Shown here: in pieces, positions 16,867 through 25,514 of the stretch
How the letters are laid out: each line of letters starts with the position of its first letter
How positions within the stretch are numbered: position 1 is the first letter of the stretch
Assembly (NCBI RefSeq): GCF_017312365.1
Contig: NZ_BLJI01000006.1
Coordinates: 107,611 to 171,610, forward strand
Reading direction: 5' to 3'
DNA from: Chroococcus sp. FPU101
GTDB lineage: Bacteria > Cyanobacteriota > Cyanobacteriia > Cyanobacteriales > Microcystaceae
Length of the DNA: 64,000 bases
The notes under the pieces: model-generated
Database searches by the model: none
What the model was told of the DNA's origin: nothing
What the model saw: the letters and a program-made list of their open reading frames with translations, nothing else
Made by a program: the position numbers and the translations under genes

Positions 16867-17746
16867 TATGAAAAATTTTGTATATGGAGAGGAAGATACA
16901 GGAATAGAGCAGAATTTGCCGATTTCTTTAATTGTCTTGCCTCCTTATCAACCTCGATTATTTTTTGATGAACAAAAATTGGATGAATTGGCACAAAATA
17001 TTAAAATCAATGGAATTTTGAACCGTTTAATTGTTAGACGTATTTTGGGTACTGATCAATACGAATTAGTAGCTGGCGGAAGACGTTTTCGAGCGGCGCA
17101 GAAAATTGGATTGACTGAAGTTCCTGTGGTTGTTAAGAAACTTAGTGATTCACAAGCTCTAGCGATTGCGATTACTGAGAATTTACAGCGTGAGGATTTA
17201 AACCCAGTTGAAGAAACTGAAGGAATTATTAAGTTATTAGCTTTAAGCCTGAATATTTTACCCGATGAAGTTCCTCAATTTTTAACTAAAATGTATAATG
17301 ACTCAAAACGTAAATCTGATCATGAACAAAACGTTTTATTCACTGAGTTAGGACAGGTAGTAAAGGCTGTCTTTCACGATTTAGGTAAGATCAGTTGGGA
17401 ATCTTTTGTCAGTAGTCGGTTGCCTTTACTTAATTTACCAACTGATATTCTTGAAGCTTTAAGGCAGGGAAGGATAGAATATACTAAAGCGATCGCTATT
17501 TCTAAAGTTAAAGATGAAGTGATGCGTCAAGAGCTTTTAGAAGAAGCGATTACACATCAACTTTCTTTAACCCAGATTCGTTCTCAAATAGGAAATTCGC
17601 GTTCCTTTGAGACTAAGGTTCCTCAAAAAGCGATTACCGATTTATCTCGGAAACTTAAACAATCTCAATTATGGAAAAAGGATCAAGCTAAATGGCAGAA
17701 AGTCCAGGCTTTAATTGAGCAGATTGATACTTTATTAGACAGTTAA
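16847..17746 (+). CDS. parB: ParB/KorB-family partition protein
   Basis: This 299-residue protein has the ParB N-terminal CTP-binding domain (residues about 20-125): PYQPRLFF, the GGRRFRAA box, and TENLQREDLNPVEE. A central helix-turn-helix region follows (about 175-235, with ILEALRQGRIEYTKAIAI) and a C-terminal helical part. It should bind a centromere site and activate ParA. I chose the ATG at 16847 because AGAGG lies about 7 nt upstream; a second ATG at 16868 has no good site. The stop shares TTAA (17743-17746) with the convergent helicase gene. Confidence 0.92.
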   Translation: MSSQRNSMKNFVYGEEDTGIEQNLPISLIVLPPYQPRLFFDEQKLDELAQNIKINGILNRLIVRRILGTDQYELVAGGRRFRAAQKIGLTEVPVVVKKLSDSQALAIAITENLQREDLNPVEETEGIIKLLALSLNILPDEVPQFLTKMYNDSKRKSDHEQNVLFTELGQVVKAVFHDLGKISWESFVSSRLPLLNLPTDILEALRQGRIEYTKAIAISKVKDEVMRQELLEEAITHQLSLTQIRSQIGNSRSFETKVPQKAITDLSRKLKQSQLWKKDQAKWQKVQALIEQIDTLLDS

Positions 17747-19086
17747 ACATACATCATTCTTTGGGAGAATCGGCTTATTGCCACATACCAGAGTCGATTA
17801 TAGTCCTCTAATTTTTCTGTCTCAGATTCGTCACCAACTAACAATCGTTTTTTAAGATCAAGACTAATTATTGCACCTTCAGTAAATGTAGAGCCTTGTG
17901 AATTATGAATTGTCAGACAAAGGCAAGGTTCAAGTATAGCAAAGCAGTTTTTAAGTTGATTGTATTTTGCCCAAGCGGTTGCTGTTTTTTGTATTTTCGC
18001 TTTAGAAAATCGCTCATTAAGAGAAAAGTTATACCGCTCTTTCTCAAGTGGATTTAGGGCATAGCACTGTAAGGAATCTTGATTGATTATTAGGCTAAGG
18101 TGATAGCAGCTATATCCTTGATAGTTAGCTTCACTGACTCTTTTAATTATTATTTCAGTAGCATTTGGCACTAAAACATCACCATTTGGCGCAAAAATTG
18201 GTCTTTTGGTGATTAATCTTTCGTTTTCGAGATAGGGCTTGCAGTTTTTTCCATAGCGTGATTCTCGAAAGATTTGGTTATAGAGTTGAACGATTTTATT
18301 AGTGTAGGCTAAAATCCTAAATTCGTCTGGATTTAGATCCCAGTGGGAGTTGTATTTTTGTAAGCCATATTCAATTAATATTTTAAGAGGAATCTGAAAA
18401 GCTCCTTGATGATAATTTGAATGGGTATTAATTGGTTGAAAATATTGTTTAGTAAAAATACACTTTCTACTATGGCTAATTAAATTAGAAAGTGGATTAA
18501 GTTTGTTTTGACGAGAAACTTCTGTTAAAACACAATGATTTGAATTAGTTAGTGCTGGTTGTATGCTTTCATTGACAGGTTTAAGTTGTGCTGGATCACC
18601 TAAGACAATCAGTTTAATGTTCGGATAATTATTCAGTTCGTCTGTAATGCAGTTCCATAATTTCTGTCCGACCATTGAGCCTTCGTCTAAGATTACAAGG
18701 TCAAATCTTAGAAATGAACTGTAATTAACTTTTTTAAAATCATGCTGTTCTATTTCTCCATCTATTCCTAATCCTAATAACTGATGGATAGTTAAGCACT
18801 GGAGTAACGGAGAAGAAAATATGTTATTTTCTCTAGCTAGTGTTTTTAGAACATTAGTTGCTTTATTAGTTGGTGCGGTTAAAGCAATTCTTTTGCCTTG
18901 TTGAAGTAGGATTTTCAGTAGTGCAAATATTATACTGCTCTTTCCTGTTCCTGCATAGCCAAGCAAGAGGAATTGATTATTGTTGAAATCTTTAATAAAA
19001 GCTTCAAGTTTTTCTAAAACTTGGATTTGTTGAGTATTAGGCTTGAAGGGAAGTAATGAGTTTAGTTGGTTTTGTATTTGTAGCAT
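17743..19086 (-). CDS. RecD/UvrD-like ATP-dependent DNA helicase
   Basis: This 447-residue superfamily 1 helicase has Walker A GYAGTGKSS at about residues 43-51, TAPTNKA (motif Ia) at about 70, Walker B LVILDEGSMVG at about 131, motif III-like LGDPAQLKPV at about 163, and near the C terminus CLTIHNSQGSTF (UvrD_C_2-type motif V) plus VAISRFSQRM (motif VI). It resembles RecD2/TraA-helicase cores without extra N-terminal domains. The role is probably DNA unwinding in plasmid replication, repair or transfer. It converges on parB with overlapping stop codons. Confidence 0.88.
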   Translation of the reverse strand: MLQIQNQLNSLLPFKPNTQQIQVLEKLEAFIKDFNNNQFLLLGYAGTGKSSIIFALLKILLQQGKRIALTAPTNKATNVLKTLARENNIFSSPLLQCLTIHQLLGLGIDGEIEQHDFKKVNYSSFLRFDLVILDEGSMVGQKLWNCITDELNNYPNIKLIVLGDPAQLKPVNESIQPALTNSNHCVLTEVSRQNKLNPLSNLISHSRKCIFTKQYFQPINTHSNYHQGAFQIPLKILIEYGLQKYNSHWDLNPDEFRILAYTNKIVQLYNQIFRESRYGKNCKPYLENERLITKRPIFAPNGDVLVPNATEIIIKRVSEANYQGYSCYHLSLIINQDSLQCYALNPLEKERYNFSLNERFSKAKIQKTATAWAKYNQLKNCFAILEPCLCLTIHNSQGSTFTEGAIISLDLKKRLLVGDESETEKLEDYNRLWYVAISRFSQRMMYV

Positions 19087-19220
19087 TTTAGAAATATATA
19101 AAACTACACAGAAAGGCTTGCTAGAGCTAGATCATGGAGATAATTATCTGTATTAGCGAGATAAATGCTCAATTTAAAGACAAAATTTGCCCTTTTTAAG
19201 CTTAAAAAGCGATTTGTACT

Positions 19221-20273
19221 TTATAGTCTTTGATGGATTTCTAAAGCTTTTTCCCAAAGTTGGGGAGTTATTGTAACAATAACTCCTTCAATCGTGTTTG
19301 TTGCAGGGGAAGAATTCATGATCTCTCTAAATAGTTGTACAACTTCCTTTGCATTAGGTTTTGGTTTTTTAGGTTTAGGTTGGGGTAAGGTTATGTCTTG
19401 CTCATTAGGTGTTGTTTCTTTTAAGCTTTCTGCTATGACGTTTTGTTTCTCTTCAAGGTAATCTTGAGCGATTTCATTAACCAATGAGCTAGAGGCTTTG
19501 TTCTTTCCAGCGAGTTGTGCAGCTTCAACAGCCGTTTGCAGAATTTTTTCCTTTTCTTGGTGATTAAGTTCTTTTTTGCTAAGTGTTCTTAAAACGGCTG
19601 TTTTAGCTAGACAACCTTCTTCTATTAAGTTGAGAGTAGAAGGCGATAATGTAAGGATAGTTAAAGTATTATCGTAGTCTTGAGCTTTCCAGCCTGTATG
19701 CTCTAAAAATTCTTGTTTGCTTTGTTCTTCTGTTTTTCCACTTAATCGATCTTCTTTTAAATGTCGCTGAATAATTTTTGCTCGATCTAATAGTGACAAT
19801 TCCTCAATATCTGAGCCAAGAGATAGCATATCGTATTCTAAAGCTCTAAGCGAGACTCCCTTTTCAAGTCGATCAATAATAGCAGGAACTTCAGCAATTT
19901 TGATGCCTCTTTGTTCGAGTAAGTTGAGGCTTAAATGTCTTCTGTGACCATCTTTAAGAAATAGGCGATCGCCGTCAAGGATAGCCTGTAGGGGTTCTCT
20001 GATTCTTCCTGCTGCTTTGATAGCTTCGATTAAGTTCTCGATGTTATTGTATTTGCCTCTGACATTCCATCCTTTTTCTTCGATTAGTGAAATGATTTCT
20101 TTAGTATAATTTAAGGGTTGGTCTTGGGGAATGATACGATATTTGCCATCATCATATTCGCAGATCTTAGGCCCGAGGAAAGAGCCGTCTTCTAGGCGAA
20201 CACATAATAGTTTTGGATCAATCAAGTAAATTTCTTTAGTTGCTTTGCCAATTTTCCGTCCAATTCGAGACAT
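19221..20273 (-). CDS. ParB/sulfiredoxin-fold nuclease-like protein
   Basis: This 350-residue protein has a ParB-like N-terminal fold in its first 150 residues. The signature is FLKDGHRRHLSLN at about residue 120, a variant of the GxRRxxA box, following REPLQAILDG. The middle is helical (about 155-260), as in plasmid ParB-like DNA-binding proteins. A Pro/Lys-rich linker leads to a short C-terminal domain. It is distinct from the canonical ParB at 16847 and has no ParA beside it on its own strand. It could be a nuclease, a transcription factor or a conjugation accessory protein. Confidence 0.75.
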   Translation of the reverse strand: MSRIGRKIGKATKEIYLIDPKLLCVRLEDGSFLGPKICEYDDGKYRIIPQDQPLNYTKEIISLIEEKGWNVRGKYNNIENLIEAIKAAGRIREPLQAILDGDRLFLKDGHRRHLSLNLLEQRGIKIAEVPAIIDRLEKGVSLRALEYDMLSLGSDIEELSLLDRAKIIQRHLKEDRLSGKTEEQSKQEFLEHTGWKAQDYDNTLTILTLSPSTLNLIEEGCLAKTAVLRTLSKKELNHQEKEKILQTAVEAAQLAGKNKASSSLVNEIAQDYLEEKQNVIAESLKETTPNEQDITLPQPKPKKPKPNAKEVVQLFREIMNSSPATNTIEGVIVTITPQLWEKALEIHQRL

Positions 20274-20324
20274 TGATTTCTCCTTTTCTAGAATAAGATT
20301 AATTAAAAGCTGATTGTTTGATTT

Positions 20325-20852
20325 ATGTGGAAATCTAGCTTGCTGTGCGGTTTAGGCATTTTGATGGTTGCATTACCAGTTAATCCGCAACCTCAATATC
20401 GGGTTTATGAGATTCAATGGCAGTATTGTTCTTCCTATATCAGTTATTGTCAGAAAACAGCTTCACGTCGTTTTGTCTGGGGGCCAGCGTCAGGTTATAA
20501 TCCTCTGCCTATTTTATGGCGTAGTGAAAGCGTAGGAAGTAAAAAATTAGTGTCGTTTCTGCTTTTAGTTAAAGCGAATGGTTGTTTTCCCAATCATCAG
20601 CCAAAGCCATTAAGTTATTATAATTTGCGAGTTCCCGTTCTAGTTGATCGTCAATCTATTCCTGAGCCTTTGAAGAAGCGTTTTGGTGCGTCTCGTTTAT
20701 TAGCTAATTCGGAAATTGTGGTTAAAGCGATTCTTCTGCCTAATAATCTCAGCCAGAGGAATACAATTGTAAATAATGCTTTTCAAGTTACATCTAATGA
20801 TTGTGAGTTAGCGGATCACTCTGAAATTCTAAATTATAGTTCAGGTCATTAA
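20325..20852 (+). CDS. Predicted exported Cys-containing protein, unknown
   Basis: This 175-residue protein has a short signal peptide (residues 1-20, ending near VNPQ) and a mature region with several Cys (YCSSYISYCQK, ANGCFP, TSNDCEL) that could form disulfides in the periplasm. No family is recognised. It is divergent from the ParB-like gene by 51 bp and converges with the VirB9-like gene, whose stop codon overlaps its own (TTAA at 20849-20852). The location next to the secretion genes suggests, but does not show, a role in conjugation. Confidence 0.65.
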   Translation: MWKSSLLCGLGILMVALPVNPQPQYRVYEIQWQYCSSYISYCQKTASRRFVWGPASGYNPLPILWRSESVGSKKLVSFLLLVKANGCFPNHQPKPLSYYNLRVPVLVDRQSIPEPLKKRFGASRLLANSEIVVKAILLPNNLSQRNTIVNNAFQVTSNDCELADHSEILNYSSGH

Positions 20853-21607
20853 GGGCGATAGCCCTGTTCTATTTCTGTTTTTAGGTTTGGTGTTGTGGGA
20901 CGAGCGAATGATATTTCACCAATGGCATTAATAATTGCCGCATCTACACCGCTTTGTTGGAGTAAGTTTGGAATAGAGCAATCGGCGGAACTGTTTTGAG
21001 CAAGAAAAATAAATTTCTGGATTTGTCCGACGATTGGATCGTTGGGTTGGGTATACCCTAAAGTGATAGCGCGAGATAGCCCAATGTTTAGGTCATTGGC
21101 TGTGATGGTTCTGTTGCTGTTAAGTTTAAGAAAGCAGCTATTGTGGCTTGATGTAATCGTGGCAACTGAGCGAGGAACAATTTTTACGCCGAGTTGTTTC
21201 GCTTTTTGGTTTGCTTGATTGATTTCAAAGTTGTAGGTAAAAATTTCTCCTTTTTGATTAACTGTCTTAATAATAACGTTGGTTTTTGTTGTTGTTGTCG
21301 CTCCTGGGAATCGTAATGGTTGAATTGGTTTTAAAATAGCAGAAGTCGCCTGATTGCTAGATAGAGGAAGATCGGGTACTACAATCAATTTAGAATTATC
21401 GCCTTGACCAATGTAAATAATTGTTTGTTTAACTTGGCTAAAATCGATTAAGGTTAATCGACCAGGATAGACAGAGGTTGGAATAATTTTTTGAGTTGCT
21501 TCTTCAGTAGGAATTAGATCGTATGCTGGACTGGCATTAGCGAACTTGGGTTGGCTACTGAGCAACAAGCTAATTAGTGCTAATTTGCTAAGAGGAGATT
21601 GAATCAT
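20849..21607 (-). CDS. VirB9/TraK-like conjugation outer-membrane component
   Basis: This 252-residue protein has a signal peptide (about 1-25) and a beta-rich body. Residues about 40-135 resemble the N-terminal domain of TraK/VirB9 proteins, where a Pro-Gly-Arg strand (VYPGRLTLIDF) and a repeated hydrophobic pattern (IIYIGQGD) are followed by a strand-rich segment (TYNFEIN). Its position immediately downstream of the VirB10-like gene, with a 4-bp overlap, supports a core-complex role. The match is by position and pattern, not strong sequence identity; a pairing with a VirB7-like lipoprotein was not seen. Confidence 0.65.
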   Translation of the reverse strand: MIQSPLSKLALISLLLSSQPKFANASPAYDLIPTEEATQKIIPTSVYPGRLTLIDFSQVKQTIIYIGQGDNSKLIVVPDLPLSSNQATSAILKPIQPLRFPGATTTTKTNVIIKTVNQKGEIFTYNFEINQANQKAKQLGVKIVPRSVATITSSHNSCFLKLNSNRTITANDLNIGLSRAITLGYTQPNDPIVGQIQKFIFLAQNSSADCSIPNLLQQSGVDAAIINAIGEISFARPTTPNLKTEIEQGYRP

Positions 21608-23040
21608 TCCAAAGGGAGCGTTTGCTGAATATAGATAACTACAGGTGTTTGCTTTTCGAGGTAGTAGATCGGTGTTTGAGAACGAATTATCTTACTTCGT
21701 TGTTCGCTGCGATTGCTAAGTTTTTCACTGTAAGGCTTAAAAAATCCCTCTAAAGCTGCTCCAGGGATATTTGTTTGATTTTGTTGACTAATGCTCGTCC
21801 CAAAGTTGCTTTCATTTTGGACAAAGCTTTCTGGTTTGGTGAGTTCTTCTCCCATGCGACCCACTCCTGATAGTAAGCTTGCTATAAAATCATCTCGACT
21901 GGCTGTGTCTTTGTTGGGTAAGTATTGTTTAGCAATTAATGGTGAATTATTTAAGCTATAGATGCTAGTCGTATTGGCAGAGATGGCAATGCCATCAATT
22001 TCTGTAAGACTTGCTTGAACGTATCCATTATCTTTATTAAAGCTTTGAATCTGTGCAGTTAGAATAGTTCCTTTTTTGAGGATAATCTCGTTGTTATTCC
22101 TGACATCTTCTGATAGGCTAATTGTAAAAGAGGATAATTGTTTTTCAGTGATAACGATTGGACTATTTAGAATACCTTTTAATTCTGTATTGGCTGATAT
22201 GGTAACAGGTTGAGTTTGTTCGCTTTGATTGGAATTTCTTTGCAGGATGCCTACTGCACCTTGGCTGAGGGTAATTTTATTTGTGTCCTTATTGTAGCTT
22301 ACTTCTACTGCTTTAGTTTCATTTTCTGGTTTAGGATTAGGATTAGTTGTTTTGGATTGAATGAGATTAGGATCTGTTTTAAGTGCTGCTTGATTAGTTG
22401 TTGATTGTTGACCTAGTTGTGCTAAAGTTGACCATTGTTTATAAGGATCTATTGGTTTAACTGTGCTATTAAGTGATTTTGACGATTGAGTACGAGTTTG
22501 GGGTTGAGCTTTAACTTCTTTTGTTTTAGTAATTGTTCGATAGATGATTTGGGGTTTTGCAGTAGGAGTTGATTGACGATTAGAAAAATTAGATGAGCGT
22601 CGCTCTTGAATTTCTCTAGGACGGCGTGAGGATGTTTTTTGAGTGTTTGATTTAGGCTCGGTTGTTGGGTCTGGAGTGCTTGCGTTTGTTGTTTGAGTTG
22701 ATTCTTTATTTTTCAATGCAAGTTCTTGATCTCGGAAAGCAAGTTTAGCCTGATAATCTGGTTCTTCTACAGGTTTTTCTTGTGCTGTTTTTTTCTCACT
22801 AATGATAGGTTCTGGAGTTTTGGGTCGGATAAGTAGCCAAACGCCAAAAACTATTGCAATCGCTCCTCCGACTAGCGTGAGCATTAAAATACTACGAGGT
22901 AAACCTTTTTCTTCAAAAGCTTTTGAAGTGGGTAAATCTGAATCAAGTTTGTATTTAGGATCGATGTCAATTGTTTCAGGCAGATCGGCTAATTCGTTAA
23001 TTTCAGATTCATTAAGTTCTTCGGTTTGTTTGGTTAACAT
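21604..23040 (-). CDS. VirB10/TraB/TrbI-like conjugation protein
   Basis: This 478-residue bitopic protein has a short cytoplasmic N terminus and one transmembrane helix at residues 51-70, then a low-complexity Gln/Thr/Pro/Ser-rich periplasmic region (about 75-240). The C-terminal beta domain is about 260-478: the segment with TELKGILNSPIVI and ILKKGTILTAQIQSF is typical of TrbI/VirB10 barrels. VirB10 spans both membranes and couples ATP energy to the outer-membrane channel. It overlaps the downstream VirB9-like gene by four bases and is separated from the VirB8-like gene by 9 bp. Confidence 0.82.
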   Translation of the reverse strand: MLTKQTEELNESEINELADLPETIDIDPKYKLDSDLPTSKAFEEKGLPRSILMLTLVGGAIAIVFGVWLLIRPKTPEPIISEKKTAQEKPVEEPDYQAKLAFRDQELALKNKESTQTTNASTPDPTTEPKSNTQKTSSRRPREIQERRSSNFSNRQSTPTAKPQIIYRTITKTKEVKAQPQTRTQSSKSLNSTVKPIDPYKQWSTLAQLGQQSTTNQAALKTDPNLIQSKTTNPNPKPENETKAVEVSYNKDTNKITLSQGAVGILQRNSNQSEQTQPVTISANTELKGILNSPIVITEKQLSSFTISLSEDVRNNNEIILKKGTILTAQIQSFNKDNGYVQASLTEIDGIAISANTTSIYSLNNSPLIAKQYLPNKDTASRDDFIASLLSGVGRMGEELTKPESFVQNESNFGTSISQQNQTNIPGAALEGFFKPYSEKLSNRSEQRSKIIRSQTPIYYLEKQTPVVIYIQQTLPLE

Positions 23041-23049
23041 AGTTTTAAG

Positions 23050-23771
23050 TTAAGGTTCATAAGGGGTAAGTGATTCAATTTCAAGACCGTAGATTCGCAT
23101 TTTATAAATGGTTTTATCTAAAACATTGGCATCTTCTTTTAATGGAGAACTTGGAACTGGAACGGCTTTAACTCTTAGAGTATAGTTAAATGGCATGATC
23201 TGAGGTGTACCACCAATTAGCCTAATTTGATCGGTAATGGCATTGATTTCCCAGATTCCATCTCTAATTTTTTTTGGTGGTGAAATATAGCGAACAATTG
23301 CACTACAGGTAGTTCCTCCTGAAAAACTCCTTCTGGAATAAACTCAGTTAGTTTATCTAGATATCCTTGAGCAAATTTAGGAGTCATCATTAAGCTTGCT
23401 AACCATGCTGTTGCTGGAACCTGTTTTTTGTTGTTGGTTTTTACACCTTTATCTAAGTTTGATGTACCTGGGATTTTTCCGTCCCAAGAAAACATTAAAG
23501 AGTACCATTCTTTTGTAAATTTGGTTAATGTTTCATCACTCCGAAATAGAGGATCTTCTCGTTGAACTTGTAGATTTGTTCCATCTAAAAGTTGAACATT
23601 TGTGACTTGTCGTGAGCTTAAAGCTCGATTGTTGAGAGCCGTTGTGCAAGAGGAGAATGAGAGAAGAATAAAACAAACGGCTAAAGCTAGTTGTCCGATT
23701 GTAATTTTTTCTCGTTCATCTGTACCGATAAAATTATTCGATTTTTTACGGTTAAATAAATTGCCTAACAT
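23050..23771 (-). pseudogene. VirB8/TraE-like conjugation protein, one-base frameshift
   Basis: The first 150 residues read in one frame: a membrane helix at about 24-41 and a periplasmic part with FTKEWYSLMFSWDG. The frame then breaks at a T5 run (coding strand, plus-strand A5 at 23322-23326). One added base would restore a clean continuation of about 89 residues to a stop at 23050-23052, including FNYTLRVKAVPVP and YGLEIESL. In the printed frame the ORF ends at 23217 with an unrelated tail. The periplasmic NTF2-like pattern and the place between VirB10- and VirB6-like genes fit VirB8/TraE. It could be a sequencing error, a recent mutation or a programmed shift. Confidence 0.7.
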
Positions 23772-23777
23772 AAGATT

Positions 23778-24806
23778 TTAGAGTAGAGTACCTGCTGCTT
23801 TAAATGCTGCATTTCCAATATCTTTGACCGCTTGGAGATTGCTTTGCATGGCAGTTACTAAGTTTTGACCACCACCTCTTGCATAGGCCCAAGCAACCCA
23901 AGGAGCAAAGAAGGCTATGTAACATAAAAAGGCAAGATCGGTAAATTGAAAGCTTTTAGAGTAGGTAATAATAATTGCACCAAAGCCAACGCAAAGGTTA
24001 TACCCTAATTTGATTCCATAGATTGAAAATAAACCGACAAACCATTCAATAATCGGTCGATTACTGACAGGAAGGATCGATGCGCCTAATGCGATCGGAG
24101 CATACAGACAGTGTAGAAGTAATAAAGATTCTAAAACATTAACAACCGCCCATTGGACAATATAAAAAACAAGTCTTAATGCTGGAATAAAAGTGCTGGT
24201 TGCTAATGTATTAATTGGATCTTGAAGTAATTCTTGAAGCCAACCCACTGCACCATTGTTGCTGATTTGTTGAAGTTGATTAAGGATTTCTTGAGCTTCG
24301 CTTTGTTTATCTTGTAAGCAATTATAAAATGCTTGATCTTGTAAACCAATACATTCTTTGTAAACTTGCTCCAAAGCAGTTCTACCAACGCTGTAAGTAT
24401 TAATTTCATTCAAGGCAGTCTGAAAAGTGACTCCTGCCCATTGAATTTCTTGACTTTTAGCGAGGATTGCATCTGAGGCTAGTTTAATATTAATAATTGT
24501 GTTGGCTGCAAGAGTAGCGTTTTGACCAAGTAAGATTGCAATAACTAGCGGCCAGATCATTAATCTTAGTAGTTGTTTGTAATCTTGTTCTTCAACTATT
24601 TTTCTTGCTTCTGTAAAAACAATATAGGTAATTCCTAATCCAGCGATTGCTATTCCAATTGTTGCAACGCTAAACCAGAAAAAAGAATTTTCACTAATTG
24701 CACTGTTCCACAGAGTTGACCAACTTTCGGTAGTTGTTTTGTTAAGCTCAATGGATTTATTTAGTAAATTTATGGCATTGAGGTTGGTTAGAAAGTAATA
24801 TTTCAT
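23778..24806 (-). CDS. VirB6/TrbL-like polytopic conjugation protein
   Basis: This 342-residue inner-membrane protein has helices near residues 42-62 and 85-105, a polar periplasmic loop with a Cys pair (ECIGLQ and YNCLQD, about 150-165), then further helices between about 205 and 310. The C terminus has WAYARGGGQN and an amphipathic helix. Size and topology suit VirB6/TrbL, the polytopic channel component. It overlaps the preceding VirB5-like gene by four bases and is 6 bp from the VirB8-like gene, which supports a single operon. Confidence 0.75.
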   Translation of the reverse strand: MKYYFLTNLNAINLLNKSIELNKTTTESWSTLWNSAISENSFFWFSVATIGIAIAGLGITYIVFTEARKIVEEQDYKQLLRLMIWPLVIAILLGQNATLAANTIINIKLASDAILAKSQEIQWAGVTFQTALNEINTYSVGRTALEQVYKECIGLQDQAFYNCLQDKQSEAQEILNQLQQISNNGAVGWLQELLQDPINTLATSTFIPALRLVFYIVQWAVVNVLESLLLLHCLYAPIALGASILPVSNRPIIEWFVGLFSIYGIKLGYNLCVGFGAIIITYSKSFQFTDLAFLCYIAFFAPWVAWAYARGGGQNLVTAMQSNLQAVKDIGNAAFKAAGTLL

Positions 24807-25513
24807 TGGGCTGGCTGTTGACTAATTAAATTTTGGTTAATGTTGTTATTTTCGTTATTGAACGTATTGATGGTAACTAAGCCTGCTTGACCAATAATGC
24901 TGTTGTAGGTGCTGTTAGCTTCTCTTCGCTTTGCAGTTGTTTCTTGAGCAATATGTTCAGCCTGTTGTTTAAAGAGTAAAATTTGAGTTGCTTGATCGAC
25001 TGAATTTTTTTTGGCATTTTGAATTAAATAACCTTGTTGCTCGCTACTTAAAGCTAATTGTTTGGATACGTTTTGTAAGATTTGTTGAGTTGTATCGCTG
25101 TTTTGTGAATCTTCACTTAAGTTTTGTTGAGTTTCTAGATTTTCCTGTAATGCGTCAAGTTCTTCTTGAGTTGCTTCTTGGGCATCTTCAGATAAAGTGC
25201 TTTCTTGAGCATATTGACTGGTTTGTTCTCGTAGTTCATATTCAGCCGTATCCATCCTCATACGGTAAGTTGGTACTGTTTTTCCTTCATAAATTGCACT
25301 TTGTTCTTGACCTTCACTCTGATTATTTCCATTCATTGCCTGTTCTTGAATCTCCTCCCAGTTTGGAAGCTCGTAATTAGTGAACTGTTCGATCCATTGA
25401 GAAAACTGATTATATAAGTTTGAGACATTGCCTAAATTAAAAGCTTGGGCTTGTTTGGGAAAACTAATTAGAGCTAGAGATGTTATCAATGTTAGAGAAA
25501 GAATTTTTTTCAT
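24803..25513 (-). CDS. VirB5/TrbJ-like exported coiled-coil protein
   Basis: This 236-residue protein has a good signal peptide (residues 1-24, ending KQAQA) and an almost entirely helical mature region that is very Gln/Glu-rich, as in TrbJ/VirB5 pilus-tip or scaffold proteins. The N-terminal mature segment (NLGNVSNLYNQFSQW) resembles the start of TrbJ family members. Sequence conservation in this family is low, so assignment depends on signal peptide, coiled coil and position between VirB6- and VirB4-like genes. It begins one base after the VirB4 stop. Confidence 0.65.
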   Translation of the reverse strand: MKKILSLTLITSLALISFPKQAQAFNLGNVSNLYNQFSQWIEQFTNYELPNWEEIQEQAMNGNNQSEGQEQSAIYEGKTVPTYRMRMDTAEYELREQTSQYAQESTLSEDAQEATQEELDALQENLETQQNLSEDSQNSDTTQQILQNVSKQLALSSEQQGYLIQNAKKNSVDQATQILLFKQQAEHIAQETTAKRREANSTYNSIIGQAGLVTINTFNNENNNINQNLISQQPAQ

Positions 25514-25514
25514 A

